Assembly: GCA_038025085.1 (NCBI GenBank)
Contig: CM076144.1
Coordinates: forward strand, 15,531,501 to 15,595,500
Reading direction: 5' to 3'
Length of the DNA: 64,000 nucleotides
Source of the DNA: Tetragonia tetragonoides
Lineage: Eukaryota; Streptophyta; Magnoliopsida; Caryophyllales; Aizoaceae
Part shown: piece after piece, positions 9,785 to 20,808 of the stretch
How positions within the stretch are numbered: position 1 is the first letter of the stretch
Layout: every line of letters starts with the position of its first letter
Position numbers and translations under genes: made by a program
Notes under the pieces: generated by a model
Told to the model about the DNA's origin: nothing
Database searches by the model: none
What the model saw: the letters and a program-made list of their open reading frames with translations, nothing else

Positions 9785-11240
9785 ATAGTGATATCCTGAG
9801 TGTCTAGATTGAGACCTTGGCTTAAGGATTTAATTTCACCAAATCAGAATATCTTCATCCGTGGTAAAGATTTTAGGGTGAATTATATTGTGGCCCTTGA
9901 GATCCTACATGGTGTGCATAAGAGGAGAGGTAAGATGGCTTGGTTTGCATTGAAATTTGACCTAGAGAAAACTTATGATAGGTTGGAGTGAGATTTTATT
10001 AAGAGTTACCTTTTCTCCTTCAACTTTGAACCTAAGACTGTCAAACTCATTATGACCTGTATCTTTGATGTGCTCCCTCTTCTTCTGTGCTGGTCAATGG
10101 GTGTTCCACTAAGTCATACTTGCCTTCCAGAGGAATTAGACAAGGGGGTCCTATCTCCTCTTACATCTTCATCTTGTGGGTGAAATTTCTATCTAAACTA
10201 ATCCACACTGCCTGCCAAAATAGAAATTGGACACATTACACCTTGGGGATGAAAAATCTCTCCGTTTCTCACATGCTCTTTGCTGATGACCTGCTCCTCT
10301 TTGGGAAAACAAATGACAAGGGTTTGTTAGGTGCCAAGATTACTCTGAATGTATTCTCTTTCATTTCTGGGCAAAAAGTCAATCCTGAAAATTTCAAACT
10401 CATCCTCACTAAAAATACTAATGCTTCTATGGTTAATAGTTTTCATAATGTTCAGGGAGTTACCAAGAGTGAGGACTTAGGTGCGTACCTTGGGCTTCCC
10501 TCAACTACCACTAGACTTAAGAAAGCACAAGTTGATTTCATTGTAGCTAAAGTTAGGAGCAAATTGGCTGGGTGGAAGACTAAGTTTATTTCTCATTAAA
10601 GTTGGGAGAGTTACCCTTGTAAATGCTACTATAAATGCTATACCCAATTACTTCATGCAATGCGTACACTTGCCTGCCACTACTTTTCAGGAGCTTGACA
10701 AGCTCTCTTGTAAATTTCGATGGGGAACATCGAGGACAAGAAAAATTTACCGTTAGTCACTTGGGACCAATATACTACTCCTAAAAAGACTAGGGAGGCT
10801 AGGTACTAGTAGCAACAAAGAGTTGAAAAAAGCCCATATGGACAAGTTGTGTTGAAAATTATAGAATAACCCTAACTCCCTAATGTCTAGAACTCTGCTA
10901 CACAAATATGTCCTTATTAAGAAAGAGACCACCACGTACTCCTTTTCAAAGGGGTCTCATATTTGGTAAGATATGGGGAAAGGTTGAAATTATTTACTGA
11001 TAATAGACACTGGGTCATTGGTAAATGAACTCTCACCTTCTTCTAGGGAGACGAATGGCTACCCAAGGGGACCGTGAGGGATCTCATCTAAGCCCCTTAG
11101 AAAGGGGAAAAGAGGACTTGCGTGTCGGTAATTAATTACTAAAGGGAGGGTGTGTAAGATTTGTCTGGCATCTTCTTTGTGTTACCAGAGCATGTTACTG
11201 ATCTGATTTTTAGTATCCCCATGCATACTAATTTTGTGGT
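9785..11240 (+). pseudogene. LINE-A part 1: L1-like reverse transcriptase, 5'-truncated
   Basis: This non-LTR retrotransposon starts inside the reverse transcriptase domain (SRLRPWLKDLISPNQ). It continues through GIRQGGPIS at about 10132-10160 and the catalytic motif SHMLFADDLLLFGK, whose FADD codons are at 10279-10290. The thumb region follows, with VNPENFKL and LGAYLGLPS. A frameshift lies near 10000-10090 and the frame decays after 10600. It ends at the solo LTR's target-site duplication and resumes at 19559. Plant L1-type ORF2 normally carries endonuclease upstream; that part was lost, probably through incomplete reverse transcription on insertion. Confidence 0.85.
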
Positions 11241-14200
11241 TGTGGGGCCTGATTCTCGGGGTTTCTGGGATTACGACCCGGGAATTGACGGGATTACGCG
11301 CTGAAAGGAGGGTCCCACGAAATCGACCTTAGTGAGGGTCGACTGTTAAAAAAGAATGTGAATTAAGTTTTGAAGTCGCCACCTTGTTATGACCCAAACA
11401 AGGACGGGTTCCAAAAGGAAAGGGTTTTATAAAAGATTTAAAAGAAAATCATTTACGAAACCCAAAATTGACTCCATTGCGATAAGTCACGGAAATTCTT
11501 GTGACTGGTCTGCGAATACAAAGACTTGGGTTCGGGGTCTAGGTTAAAATGTGCAAACGTCACTTTGACCCGTCTCCTCCTCCGTACTGAGTACGGGCTC
11601 TTTACTAATATGTCAAATCCCTTTGGAAGCTTTGAATTTGGTCATATTATGCCTAAAAATGAAAACACATAAATTCACATTGTCACACAACATGCTTGCA
11701 CGTAAATCAAGGCAAAATACCTAAAACCGATATATTCACTTATGTACGGCGGGTTTGGATATTGCAAATACTGCACTACGTACCATTCATCGTAGGTCTT
11801 GAATCTACTCATGGATCAAAACCCTTACGTATTCTGACTGGGGGATCCAGTCAGTAAGACTCTTTGGGTGCCACTAAGGCGGGTTTCATTGTTCTTTCTC
11901 GTGAGAGGCATATAATTGAGAAACTTATGAGATGACTCGCAACTTATAGTCGAATTGATCCGAGAAACCCCCTACTCCCCTATGTTGGAGAAAGAGTAGG
12001 ATCGAAAAGGTTCAAATGGGAAGATTTGCCTGTTCATTTGAGGCGTTCAACCCAAAAACATTTGGTAATATACGGGGATCAACCAAATTCTTAGCTTTGA
12101 GTATAAGTATTAGACTTCTCAAAAATATTCGCTCTTCACCGGGGAATAACATTCAATGGGGGTGAGTAAATGGATGATTTGTGTAGAGTATGTGTGTGCG
12201 TTTGGTGAGTAATGGCTTAAAAGAGTCTTTTTGATAGGATCCCCTAGGGTGGCCCGAAGCCAAATAAGAGGGGACGCTCAATTATTTACTTCTATTCGGT
12301 CATAGGTATTCCACTGGGGAAAATGGTTGTCACTAGGGAAATATGGATTCCACTGGGGATTGTTTTTTTGTATGAAGGTGATTTGATGTGATGGTAGGTG
12401 GAACACCCATGATTGCGCATAAGATTCTAACCTCGAATTTGGCCCTGGGCCAAGACGGCACACAAGTGAATATACCGGTCTTTATCAACGATTATTGGAC
12501 AAAATGCAAACACTCATGGTGAATTTAAACAACATTTTTTTTATTATGGTCGAGTTGAATTATTTAGGTAAAAATATGGATACACAAATATGTACACAAA
12601 CGAGTTAATAATGGCCTTAGGGAGATGAATTACATCATTATAAAAAATATATACAACAAAATGATACAAATATGTACAGGTCCTAAAAATAAAGTATCAC
12701 TCGGTCTTGACGTCCATTGCTGCTCCGGGCTCGGGATTGGGTCCGGTCTTCAAAAGATCGAAAAACCGATATTGAAATTATTATTTTCAATGAATTGATC
12801 TTAAAAATGATTATTTACAGCGCACGCTCACGAATTTGGACAATGGAGTGGTCCAAACAAAAAGTTTTATTCATGAAATTATTTTTAAAATAACCAGACT
12901 CATTGGAGAGCTAGACTGGGGAGTTTCATATTTTTATCTTTTCATTTGATAATTAATCAAAAATCCTCAAGTGAGGAAAATAAAACTGTTTTTATGCAAG
13001 TCTGGACAAAACTTCAAAAACTCATAAGTTCGTCTTGGACTAAGAAAATGTAGTGATTTCAAAGCCTAATATGTGTCATTTTTAGTCCTATTTCTACTGT
13101 TAAAATATCTCGTAGATACAGTCTGTGAGTAGAACTGTATCGCCAAATTACGAGCTTCTGGAAGTTAAATACAAACTTGTGGTTTTTGATTTAATTGGGA
13201 TTAATTACAAAGATATATTGTCTAATATTTACACACACTAAACTGGTTTGTTTGGTGATTAAGTACGAAAAGTATCAAGAATTATAGTGAATGATGAGAT
13301 AATTAACGAAAGTAAACAAATGTCCAGCACTTCGTTCATTAGCTCATTGAAATATGTCCTAGTTGACAGATTAATGCTCCGTTTTGTTTAATTCATTAAA
13401 AATACTTTTTAAGTCTAAATCGGGTTATTCCAAAGTTCATAATGATCCAAATTGAGTCTAGTATCCATTACAATAGTCACTTTGCATTGAGGTAGTGCAA
13501 ATCACCATTTTATTTACAGATTAGTGAAAACTATCAATTCTGGACAGTAGTTAATTTATCCATGTTTACCATTTTTTATACTCCTTACAAATACATCAAC
13601 GTTTTACAGAGTCAAGTACGTACATTGAGGATTTTTAATAAAAATTATGAAAAATTAGTCATGTTTCTAGGTGAGGTAAATAGGTCGTTATTAAGCAAGT
13701 TAAAAATGTCCAAAAGTCCAAGCTGTCCAGCATGACCGCGTCACTAAATAAATCATATTAAATTCATTACGTGTCCAAAATGTTCAATATCGGTCTCTGT
13801 AGAAACATGGAAATGTCTTTTCAAATTGGCCAGAAGTATCTTCTGTCAAAATCGTTCATTACCACAAGTTATAGTTCATTTTATCTTTAAAGGTCAGATC
13901 TGGACACATCAACTTTGAATCGTTATGAATAATGTTCTAACCATTAGATCCCGATGAAATTTACGTCATTTTAAAGATAACAAACCAAAGTCTCATTTAG
14001 AGTTAATTTCACTCAGATCCAACTGTTGGATTGTTCAGAAAGTGTAAAATAACTTGATACCACGAAACTGTCAAAAAACCGAGATTATTACAACAACTAA
14101 TTAATGCTACTGTAAGGCCATTATTTTGTTTGATATGCAATATGAACATTTTTTAGCATTTTTGATGAAGAATATGATAAAGTGGTGAATATAACAACAC

Positions 14201-15096
14201 AAATAAAAAAAAACACACAAAGTTAGCACTCACTCATCCTCACCGATTTTTTCATTTTTATCTTGTAATTAACGTCTAAACCCTCGATTGAAGGTTGAAT
14301 CCTATTAGTTTTTTGGCCGAGTGAAAAATGGTTTGACTCGGGTTGAATCATTCCTTATCACAACATACCAATGAGTTGGTTTATAGTTAGTATAAGTTAG
14401 ATTAGTAGAAGAAATTACATAATGAGTAAGAATGGGAGAGAATTTACACAAAAATCAAAAAAAAAAATGAAAAGGGGATGAATAAAAATTACAAAGATGA
14501 AAAATAGTTTTACCCTTTGGTAGATGTGGTTGATCTTGATTCTTCAATAGTGAAGGATTGAGAGAATTTTTTTGGTTGCTTTTTTTTTTTTACTAGAATT
14601 TCTACTAAGTATACTTTTTTTACTAAGGGTTTTTTGTTTTGGTTGCAAATTGTTAAGAGATGAGAATATGAGTGTATAGTGATTTTTGCTAAGGAAAAGG
14701 GCCTCTTTATGTGGATTGTGAAGGGATCTTTATAGGGGAAAAGAGTTGGTTTTTGGGTTGCTAAAAAGAAAAAACTAAAAGAAAATTGATTTTTTTAAAA
14801 CAATTAAATAAGGGATGAAGAATATGAAAATAGAGGTTAATATAGGGGGGAATAAACCTAAGCCATAAGATGCCTAGATAAGGAGACAAAGAAATATACT
14901 TTGGGATTTAGGAGAATAAATTGGATATGGGTGGGATTTTAAGGGAATAAAATAAAAGGAAGGAAAAAAAAGGAGAAGAGAAGGAGAGAGAGAGCACTGG
15001 GAGTGGGAACTGGGGGGTCCCGCACGGAGGGGGGAGAGAGAGAGATGAAAAAAAGAAAAAAAATCAATTTTGTTAGTCATTACGTAGGGAAGGGGT

Positions 15097-15137
<41 letters not shown>

Positions 15138-15152
15138 TGTGGGGCCCACGAG
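11241..15152. repeat. Left part of the probable solo LTR; non-coding
   Basis: 3.9 kb of non-coding DNA. 11245-12500 is relatively GC-balanced; 12500-14870 is AT-rich with no ORF. A T-run of about 36 bases (15101-15136) precedes the CACTA insertion. A TTTATAGGGG motif at about 14731 could be an LTR promoter, but this is uncertain. Confidence 0.5.
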
Positions 15153-15175
15153 CACTACAAGAAAACTCGTTTTTA

Positions 15176-15423
15176 GCAACGATGAAAGTCGTTGCCAAAA
15201 ATACAATGTCGTTGCATGATCGTTGCGCGTCAGGCCGTTACAAAAGAATAACGCAACGATTTCTGTCGTTGCAATAAATACATTTTCTGCAACATCTTTG
15301 TTGCTAAAAAAACTGTCGTTGCCATATATGTTAATACTTGTATGTTGGATCGACATATATCGCAACGACTATTGTCGTTGCGAAAGATGCACCTATTTTT
15401 TTGCAACGACATGTAGTCGTTGC
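15176..15423. repeat. Left subterminal hairpin repeats of the CACTA element
   Basis: Four inverted motifs of GCAACGA and TCGTTGC arms occur at 15176-15195, 15253-15272, 15361-15382 and 15403-15423. In this superfamily subterminal repeats bind the element's TNPA-type protein. Confidence 0.8.
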
Positions 15424-15552
15424 GATAGATACACCTTTTGTTTTTGCAACGACACTAAATAACACATATATAAAAAAAATAATTATTAAAACGCACGTGC
15501 TGAAATTAACTGAAGCTCTATGATCCACAACTAGACCTCCAATTTTATTCAA

Positions 15553-18500
15553 TTATTAACGTAATGTATAGTAAATACATTTCACCATCCACATACAAAA
15601 AATTTACATTGAATATCACATAGGCAACCAAGAAAAAACACGTAAAGTCGATAAAAACTTCATTTTCCTTTGTTAGTGGCTTCTAGATCATCATGGTGTA
15701 TATAATGGTTCCTCTGCCTTAATAATGAGATCTCCACGATATTATTGACACATGACCACCTGTATAGAGCCAAGAATTCCAAGTCAATCATGTAGGTACA
15801 ATTAAATAGCAAAATAAAGGCAGCACCAATGTGAATAGCAGATGCAAAGACGGGCAAAGCAGCAAGCGCTAGGTACTCTTACCTATATACAAAGATTAAA
15901 CCATGCAACTGCAACCTGAGTTGTTCTTGTATCTTACCACTTACAAACCTGACTTCTCCATGTCTTAAATCATGCAAACATTATGGTTTAAAATTTGGTC
16001 AGAAATTCAGTTCAGATTACATCACAATACGTGAAAATCATTCGTTTAGCACTAAAAACGTCATTATGAGCTAATCTCCTATAAACCGAGACTTATACAC
16101 TGATTTTTCATTAGGTTCTTAGCATTACAACATACAATAAGCTGGTTAGAAAGTGTAAAAATCATCTCATAAATTCAGCTCAAAAGAACATGTGACAAAC
16201 CTGTCGACGTTACCAACTTAAACCCATAAAGACCTGTTTTATCTAATCTCAATCAATACCCTCTTAGTATGCTTGCTTTTCCTTGTAATGCAAAGAAACC
16301 CTGCTCAAATAGCCTCATGTCTGTACTCAGTACTTAAAAACAGGACACAGGTGGTTAGTTTCTCACTTCAAACATCATAACAGAATATATTCCAATTTCA
16401 GTGACAGCATATCTGTTCTTCCAGTAATCAGTCTCTTTGCCAAGCAAATAACATGGCAGACATCATATTAGAATATAAGCCATCAGAACGTTTTAAGCCC
16501 GTCAAATTCACCAACTTAAGGGCAAAAACATGTAAAATTCACAAACTTAAGGTCAAGCTGCAAAAGCATATCCTAGAAATTCAACAAAGAATAGTAGGTC
16601 ATATATATGTCAAATTGAACTACTTTGGCTCCCAAGTTGTATCCTAATTTTATTTGCAGTTTATACCTTCTAGCAAGCAAATGTAATGGCTAAAACACAT
16701 AATAACCATTTCTGAAATTCAAAGCTTGAAAACAGTTGAAAAACATAATCAAATTATCATTTTATGCATACAAGTACATGCCCCAACTCTGACTTGAATC
16801 TGAGCAAACACCACAAACCTTATAATTATAGGACCCCTTATGGCATGGTAGTGAGCAACATAAAAAGGAAAAAACAATACAAAACAGAATGACCTGGTGG
16901 ATCTAGCTGAATGTGGCAGAAACAACTTCACAAAATAGAAGAATGATGCAACAACAGCTGCACAAGCACGACAGCAGCACAAAAGACACAGCAGCCGCAC
17001 ATATAATATTAATAATAATAAAACGCAACATCTAACTGCAACAAACAGAAACATTGGAGAGAGAGTGAGATGATGTTGGAGTAGTTGTATCAGTGGTTCT
17101 TGATGGTCCAGTCACCACAGAGTATGTCCTGCTGCATCAAAACACATAGGCAATAAGGATGAGTGAACAGAAATAAAAGGAAGTGAATACAAGCCAAGGT
17201 AACATTGTAACAGCTTCTTCTACTCAATTGAACAGGAAGACGAACAAAAAAAGAGCGAGTAAGAAAGCTAGAGTGCCATCTCAATTTAATGTTGAATCTT
17301 AATTCAAGCCCACTTGAATGTGGTAGCATCAGCGGGACCTTGTAATATCCTCACAGCCCAAAGGGGGTAGCATCGGGGCTCCCCTTCTTCATGTGCTATG
17401 CAATTTATACAATACACACTCAAAGGCCTCAACACAAACTGGAAACAAAATTAAGAAACAACATCATAGCCGTAGTTGCAACTTATCAGTCCTGCTTTAG
17501 ACGATCCGTAGAGCTTCGTGCTACCTGCAACTTATCAGACGTGTTTTAATCGACCTCCAGAGCATAGTTCCTACATCAGCTCACCATGTAGAGGGTAGGT
17601 GACGGAAAAATTTAGCAAACTTCTCACATTACAGTGAGCTCTCAAGCAATCAGATTAAGCTATCTTCTTTTCAAGTTTATCATTATGCATTCTAGTCTCA
17701 ATCAGTTCTTCGTTTCATTATATAAAGAGCATAACTAGTCTCCACCATGACGAGTTTCAGAGCACTAACCTGCTTGCATTGAGTAGCATTATAGAGAGAA
17801 GGAATTTAATACGAGTCTCTACCTCTGAGTCTGACTATCAAGTGTCCTCGAGTAGTGTCTAACTATGAGTTTAAGCATATACTCAGATGTCACAAACTCA
17901 ATTTTATTATTCTTTAGCTCTAGCATCACTTTTCATTTTCAGAAATCATGATGAGTTGGGTCATATCAGACACGATCAATTCAAGTAATTAAATGGAGAA
18001 TCAATTTCCAAGATCCAGGAATAGAACATAAAATGATCATATTCAAAGAAACACATTGTGTAGCTAGGTACAGAAGAGCACATAAATTTGAAGGTAGTCT
18101 GTTCGACCCTTTAACTTTTTGTTCTAAACTTAAACATCTGAACTAGAATCAAGGGAGTAAAAATTTAGAAATAAAGTTCCTCTATTTAAACCCTAATTAG
18201 TAATGGTAGTCTTAGTCTACTACTATTACAACAACGCAATGGAACATCTACACCAAAACACCATTACACCAAATATAGCAAGTACAGAAAGCTAATTAAT
18301 TGACAAATCAGACTCCAAAAGTCACTAATATATAAGCACCCAAATTTCTACTAATATACATAAACTCCAAATAACTTGAATTAAACATCCAAAATCCTAG
18401 TATATCTAATTCAAAAACACCCAATAATCTGCTAAATTTCTAAATTAAGCATAAAATCAATTAAGTTCAACTCAAAACATAGAAATTGCAATTACCCAAA

Positions 18501-18985
18501 CAAAGATCCATAATTTTTCAGGTTTTTGCTGGAGAATGATACCTGCTCCCTGGAGCTTGCTTGCCGTTGCAGCCCACAACGGCACAACCCTCGGTTCACT
18601 CGTCACTTCAGTTGCTTGAGATTCCAAAATCACAGAAGATGATATGAGATAGAGAAGAATTGTACCTGAAAATTGTCAAATTGAACCTAAAATTATAAGC
18701 TCCAGAAACACCTTGCAAAATTGTAAACACTAGTTGCTAGCTAGTATTTGGATGGAGGGAGAAGAGAGAGGGTGGTGGGTGAGCGGAGAAAAGGAGAGAG
18801 AGAAAGTGTTGGGACGCCAGGCGCTGGTGAGGATGCGTTGAAGGTTGTTCAGTGTTGAGGCCTCTTCCTCTCTGAGCCCAGATGTGGAGAATGGAGATGC
18901 CCAGAATCACATAGGTTTTGGAAATGAGACAAAAGGACTGGTTTGTTTACCCTTCCTTTATTTTCCAACTTTTTTTTTGTTGGTT
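15553..18985. other. Interior of the CACTA element, no transposase; exon-like pieces possible
   Basis: No TNP2/TNPA-like ORF was found. On the minus strand a few short open stretches lie next to splice-like signals: 15857-15660, about 17400-17330, about 17135-17095 (following TTTTGATGCAG) and about 18640-18540 (followed by AG-GTATCA). They could be pieces of a captured host gene or of a decayed transposase gene. None was recognised. Confidence 0.35.
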
Positions 18986-18989
18986 TTTT

Positions 18990-19241
18990 GCAACGACGGT
19001 GTCGTTGCCATAAATGGGGTTTATGTTCAGCAACGACTCACATGGTTGCAATAAATATGCCAAATAATGCGCAACGATTACAGTCATTGCAAAATATACT
19101 CTCTAACTATTGCAACAATTATTGTTGTTGTAAAAAATAAGCTTGAAAATTCGATTTTGTCCGCCAACTTTTTTGCTTAGAGGGAAATGAAATTTGTATT
19201 AATTGCAACAACCTAACGCAACGATATTTTCGAGTCGTTGC
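18990..19241. repeat. Right subterminal hairpin repeats of the CACTA element
   Basis: Motifs at 18990-19008, 19030-19049, 19071-19090, 19112-19129 and 19218-19241 have the same GCAACGA/TCGTTGC arms, some with one or two mismatches. Confidence 0.8.
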
Positions 19242-19278
19242 AAAAACCTCGTTGCTATAAAAGGTTTTTCTTGTAGTG

Positions 19279-19553
19279 GTGAGAGAGAAATCAGTTTTTT
19301 GTTTGTTTTGATTTTTTTTATTGTTTCTCTCTCCTTTGTTGTGGCCTTGTGGGTTTTGTTTTGGGGTTCTAGAAAGATAATAAAACAATTTGGTTAATGC
19401 TTAGAGGTACCTAACTTTGACATTAAAGTGATCCCTACTAAAATATCAAAAAATCACAATTTAATTTTTTTATATTATAAAAGCTAATGGCTAAAGAACA
19501 ATACTAGTAACAACACTAAGCCAAAAAACAGAGTCAAAATTTCGGCGTCTACA
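19279..19553. repeat. Right part of the probable solo LTR
   Basis: Non-coding sequence between the CACTA end and the LTR terminus GCGTCTACA. It is followed directly by the GTGGT duplication. Confidence 0.55.
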
Positions 19554-19558
19554 GTGGT

Positions 19559-19789
19559 GAGTATTTTGTCCATGATGGAAAATTTAATCTTACTGATGCC
19601 TACTTGGAAGAACTCTCTAATGCTAGAAATGTGGAATTGAGCTGTGATGTAGTTTTACAAAAAGTTTGAAAATGGTTTCCTTGCCCAAAAAAATTGTTCT
19701 TTTGGTTAGGTTTTAAAGATAGACTTCCCCATAGAGCTAATCTACTCCAAAGGCACTGTGTAATTAATGACTCATGTAAGACATGTGCT
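19559..19789 (+). pseudogene. LINE-A part 2: zinc-binding (zf-RVT) region
   Basis: Translation gives GEYFVHDGKFNLTDAYLEEL, then after a stop the zf-RVT pattern KKLFFWLGFKDRLPHRANLL followed by SCKTCA. This is the cysteine-containing region after the reverse transcriptase of plant LINEs. It stops at the LINE-B target-site duplication AAGACATGTGCT (19778-19789). The frame continues at 32296 with GSAENSL. Confidence 0.8.
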
Positions 19790-19968
19790 AGGGATCCGAG
19801 TGACGAAAAAAACAAAAATTAAAAAAAAAATAGAGGCTCCAAAACGCAAAAGGACAGTGAAAATGCTCTCTCCTCTCTCTACCCTGGCGCACGTTAAGCT
19901 CCTGCTAACCTACTCCTAGTTTAATGGTGAGGAAGGAAAAAGCAAAAGGGCTGAAAAGGTAGGGAAAG
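19790..19968 (+). other. LINE-B 5' leader
   Basis: A 179-base untranslated stretch between the LINE-B duplication and the Ty3 insertion, containing AAAAATTAAAAAAAAAATAG and a CTCTCTCC-rich part. ORF1 begins just beyond the Ty3 element. Confidence 0.6.
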
Positions 19969-19973
19969 GTACA

Positions 19974-20648
19974 GTGAATGAGGTTGATGCAGGAGCAAGT
20001 ACGTTAAAGGACAAGCAAGAAGACGACGAATCAAGAACGTCCAAGAACCAAGTTCTTGAAACGTTAATGCTTGATCTTGAGCTGCTCATTGCCAAGAGTA
20101 TAATGCCACGTGAGGTAAAGTGTGAGGTAACTATGTTAGAGTGGCAAGAAGATGACTAGAAGCTGAAAAGAAGAAGCCTTGGGCGCCAAGGAAACTGTTC
20201 CAGCGGTTTTGAGCCTTGGGCGCTAGGTAATCAGTTGTTTAGTTCGATTTCGTTTAGTATTTCCTTAATTAGTTAGAATATGTTTAGGAGAGTAATAATC
20301 TGATTGTTATTAGTATTAGAAGTCCATTAGGAATTAGGAAAGCTGTTAGTTAGTCCGTTTTACAATTGTAGTCAGTTTCGTAGTTAGTTTCCTATTCGGA
20401 CTAGGATTAGGATTCCGAATAGCTTTAGATTTCTTTGTCTATAAATAGGGGAGAGCTTTGCTATTGTAAACTCGTGCTTTGATGATTAATTATTGAATAC
20501 GTGAGTATTTACCCCTCAAACTGAGTGATTCAGGTTGAAACCCTTACGAGTGATTCGTGAGTTGTTATTGAGTGATTCTTGAACAAGATCCCTTTGTGTG
20601 ATACTATCAAAGGTTAATTTCCGTTTTGTTACTTATTTCACATCAACT
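19974..20648 (+). repeat. 5' LTR of the Ty3 element
   Basis: The part shared with the 3' LTR starts at TTGATGCAGG (19984-19985) and ends CACATCAACT. It contains a duplicate of the polyprotein's C-terminal codons (to the TAG at 20157-20159) and a TATA box at 20439-20449. Confidence 0.88.
20438..20450 (+). promoter_or_regulatory. LTR promoter TATA box
   Basis: TCTATAAATAGG is a strong plant TATA box inside the 5' LTR. The same sequence is at 25590-25601 in the 3' LTR. Confidence 0.65.
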
Positions 20649-20660
20649 TGGTATCAAAGC
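20649..20660 (+). other. Primer binding site
   Basis: TGGTATCAAAGC matches the initiator tRNA-Met complement except for one base and abuts the 5' LTR. Confidence 0.8.
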
Positions 20661-20808
20661 TAAAGGTTTGAGCTTTCTTAAGTTTAAACAACACGGTCCT
20701 GAGCATAAACACGACACCATAGCGAGCTTTAGAGAAAGATTCTTGCAAGATCCACCCTTTGTTCACGAAGACAGCCAAGAAACCCCCAAGAAACCAACAA
20801 CCGAAGCT

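Larger units (their letters stand above)
15153..19278. mobile_element. Non-autonomous CACTA (En/Spm) DNA transposon, 4.1 kb
   Basis: The ends are CACTACAAGAAAACTCG and, inverted, CACTACAAGAAAAACC, the standard CACTA terminal repeats. At least nine subterminal hairpin motifs of the form GCAACGA-n-TCGTTGC lie within 275 bp of the left end or 290 bp of the right end. Flanking triplets are GAG and GTG, so the expected 3-bp duplication is imperfect. No transposase ORF is visible, so it would depend on an En/Spm-like enzyme made elsewhere. Confidence 0.85.
11241..19553. mobile_element. Probable solo LTR of a Tat/Ogre-like Ty3 retrotransposon, split by a CACTA element
   Basis: The insertion starts TGTGGGGCCTG and ends GCGTCTACA, and is bordered by the perfect 5-bp repeat GTGGT at 11236-11240 and 19554-19558. 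LINE-A coding sequence lies on both sides. Without the CACTA element it is about 4.2 kb and has no pol domains, second LTR, primer site or purine tract. The opening with TTGAAGTCGCCACC (about 11363) and the closing GTCTACA are, from memory, typical of Tat/Ogre LTRs, which are several kilobases long. An intact but unknown 4.2-kb element with TG/CA ends is the alternative. Orientation is not assigned. Confidence 0.6.

Noticed and set aside
15095..15277. ORF starting with a poly-phenylalanine run
   Set aside because: It is the translation of the T-run beside the CACTA end.
16749..17329. Two minus-strand ORFs (about 100 and 79 codons) inside the CACTA element
   Set aside because: Leucine/cysteine-rich with no recognisable domain, and not continuous with splice-like signals; not supported as genes.
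20626..20808. Upstream in-frame Met of the Ty3 Gag at 20626
   Set aside because: It lies inside the LTR end and primer site; the ATG at 20809 is the likely start.
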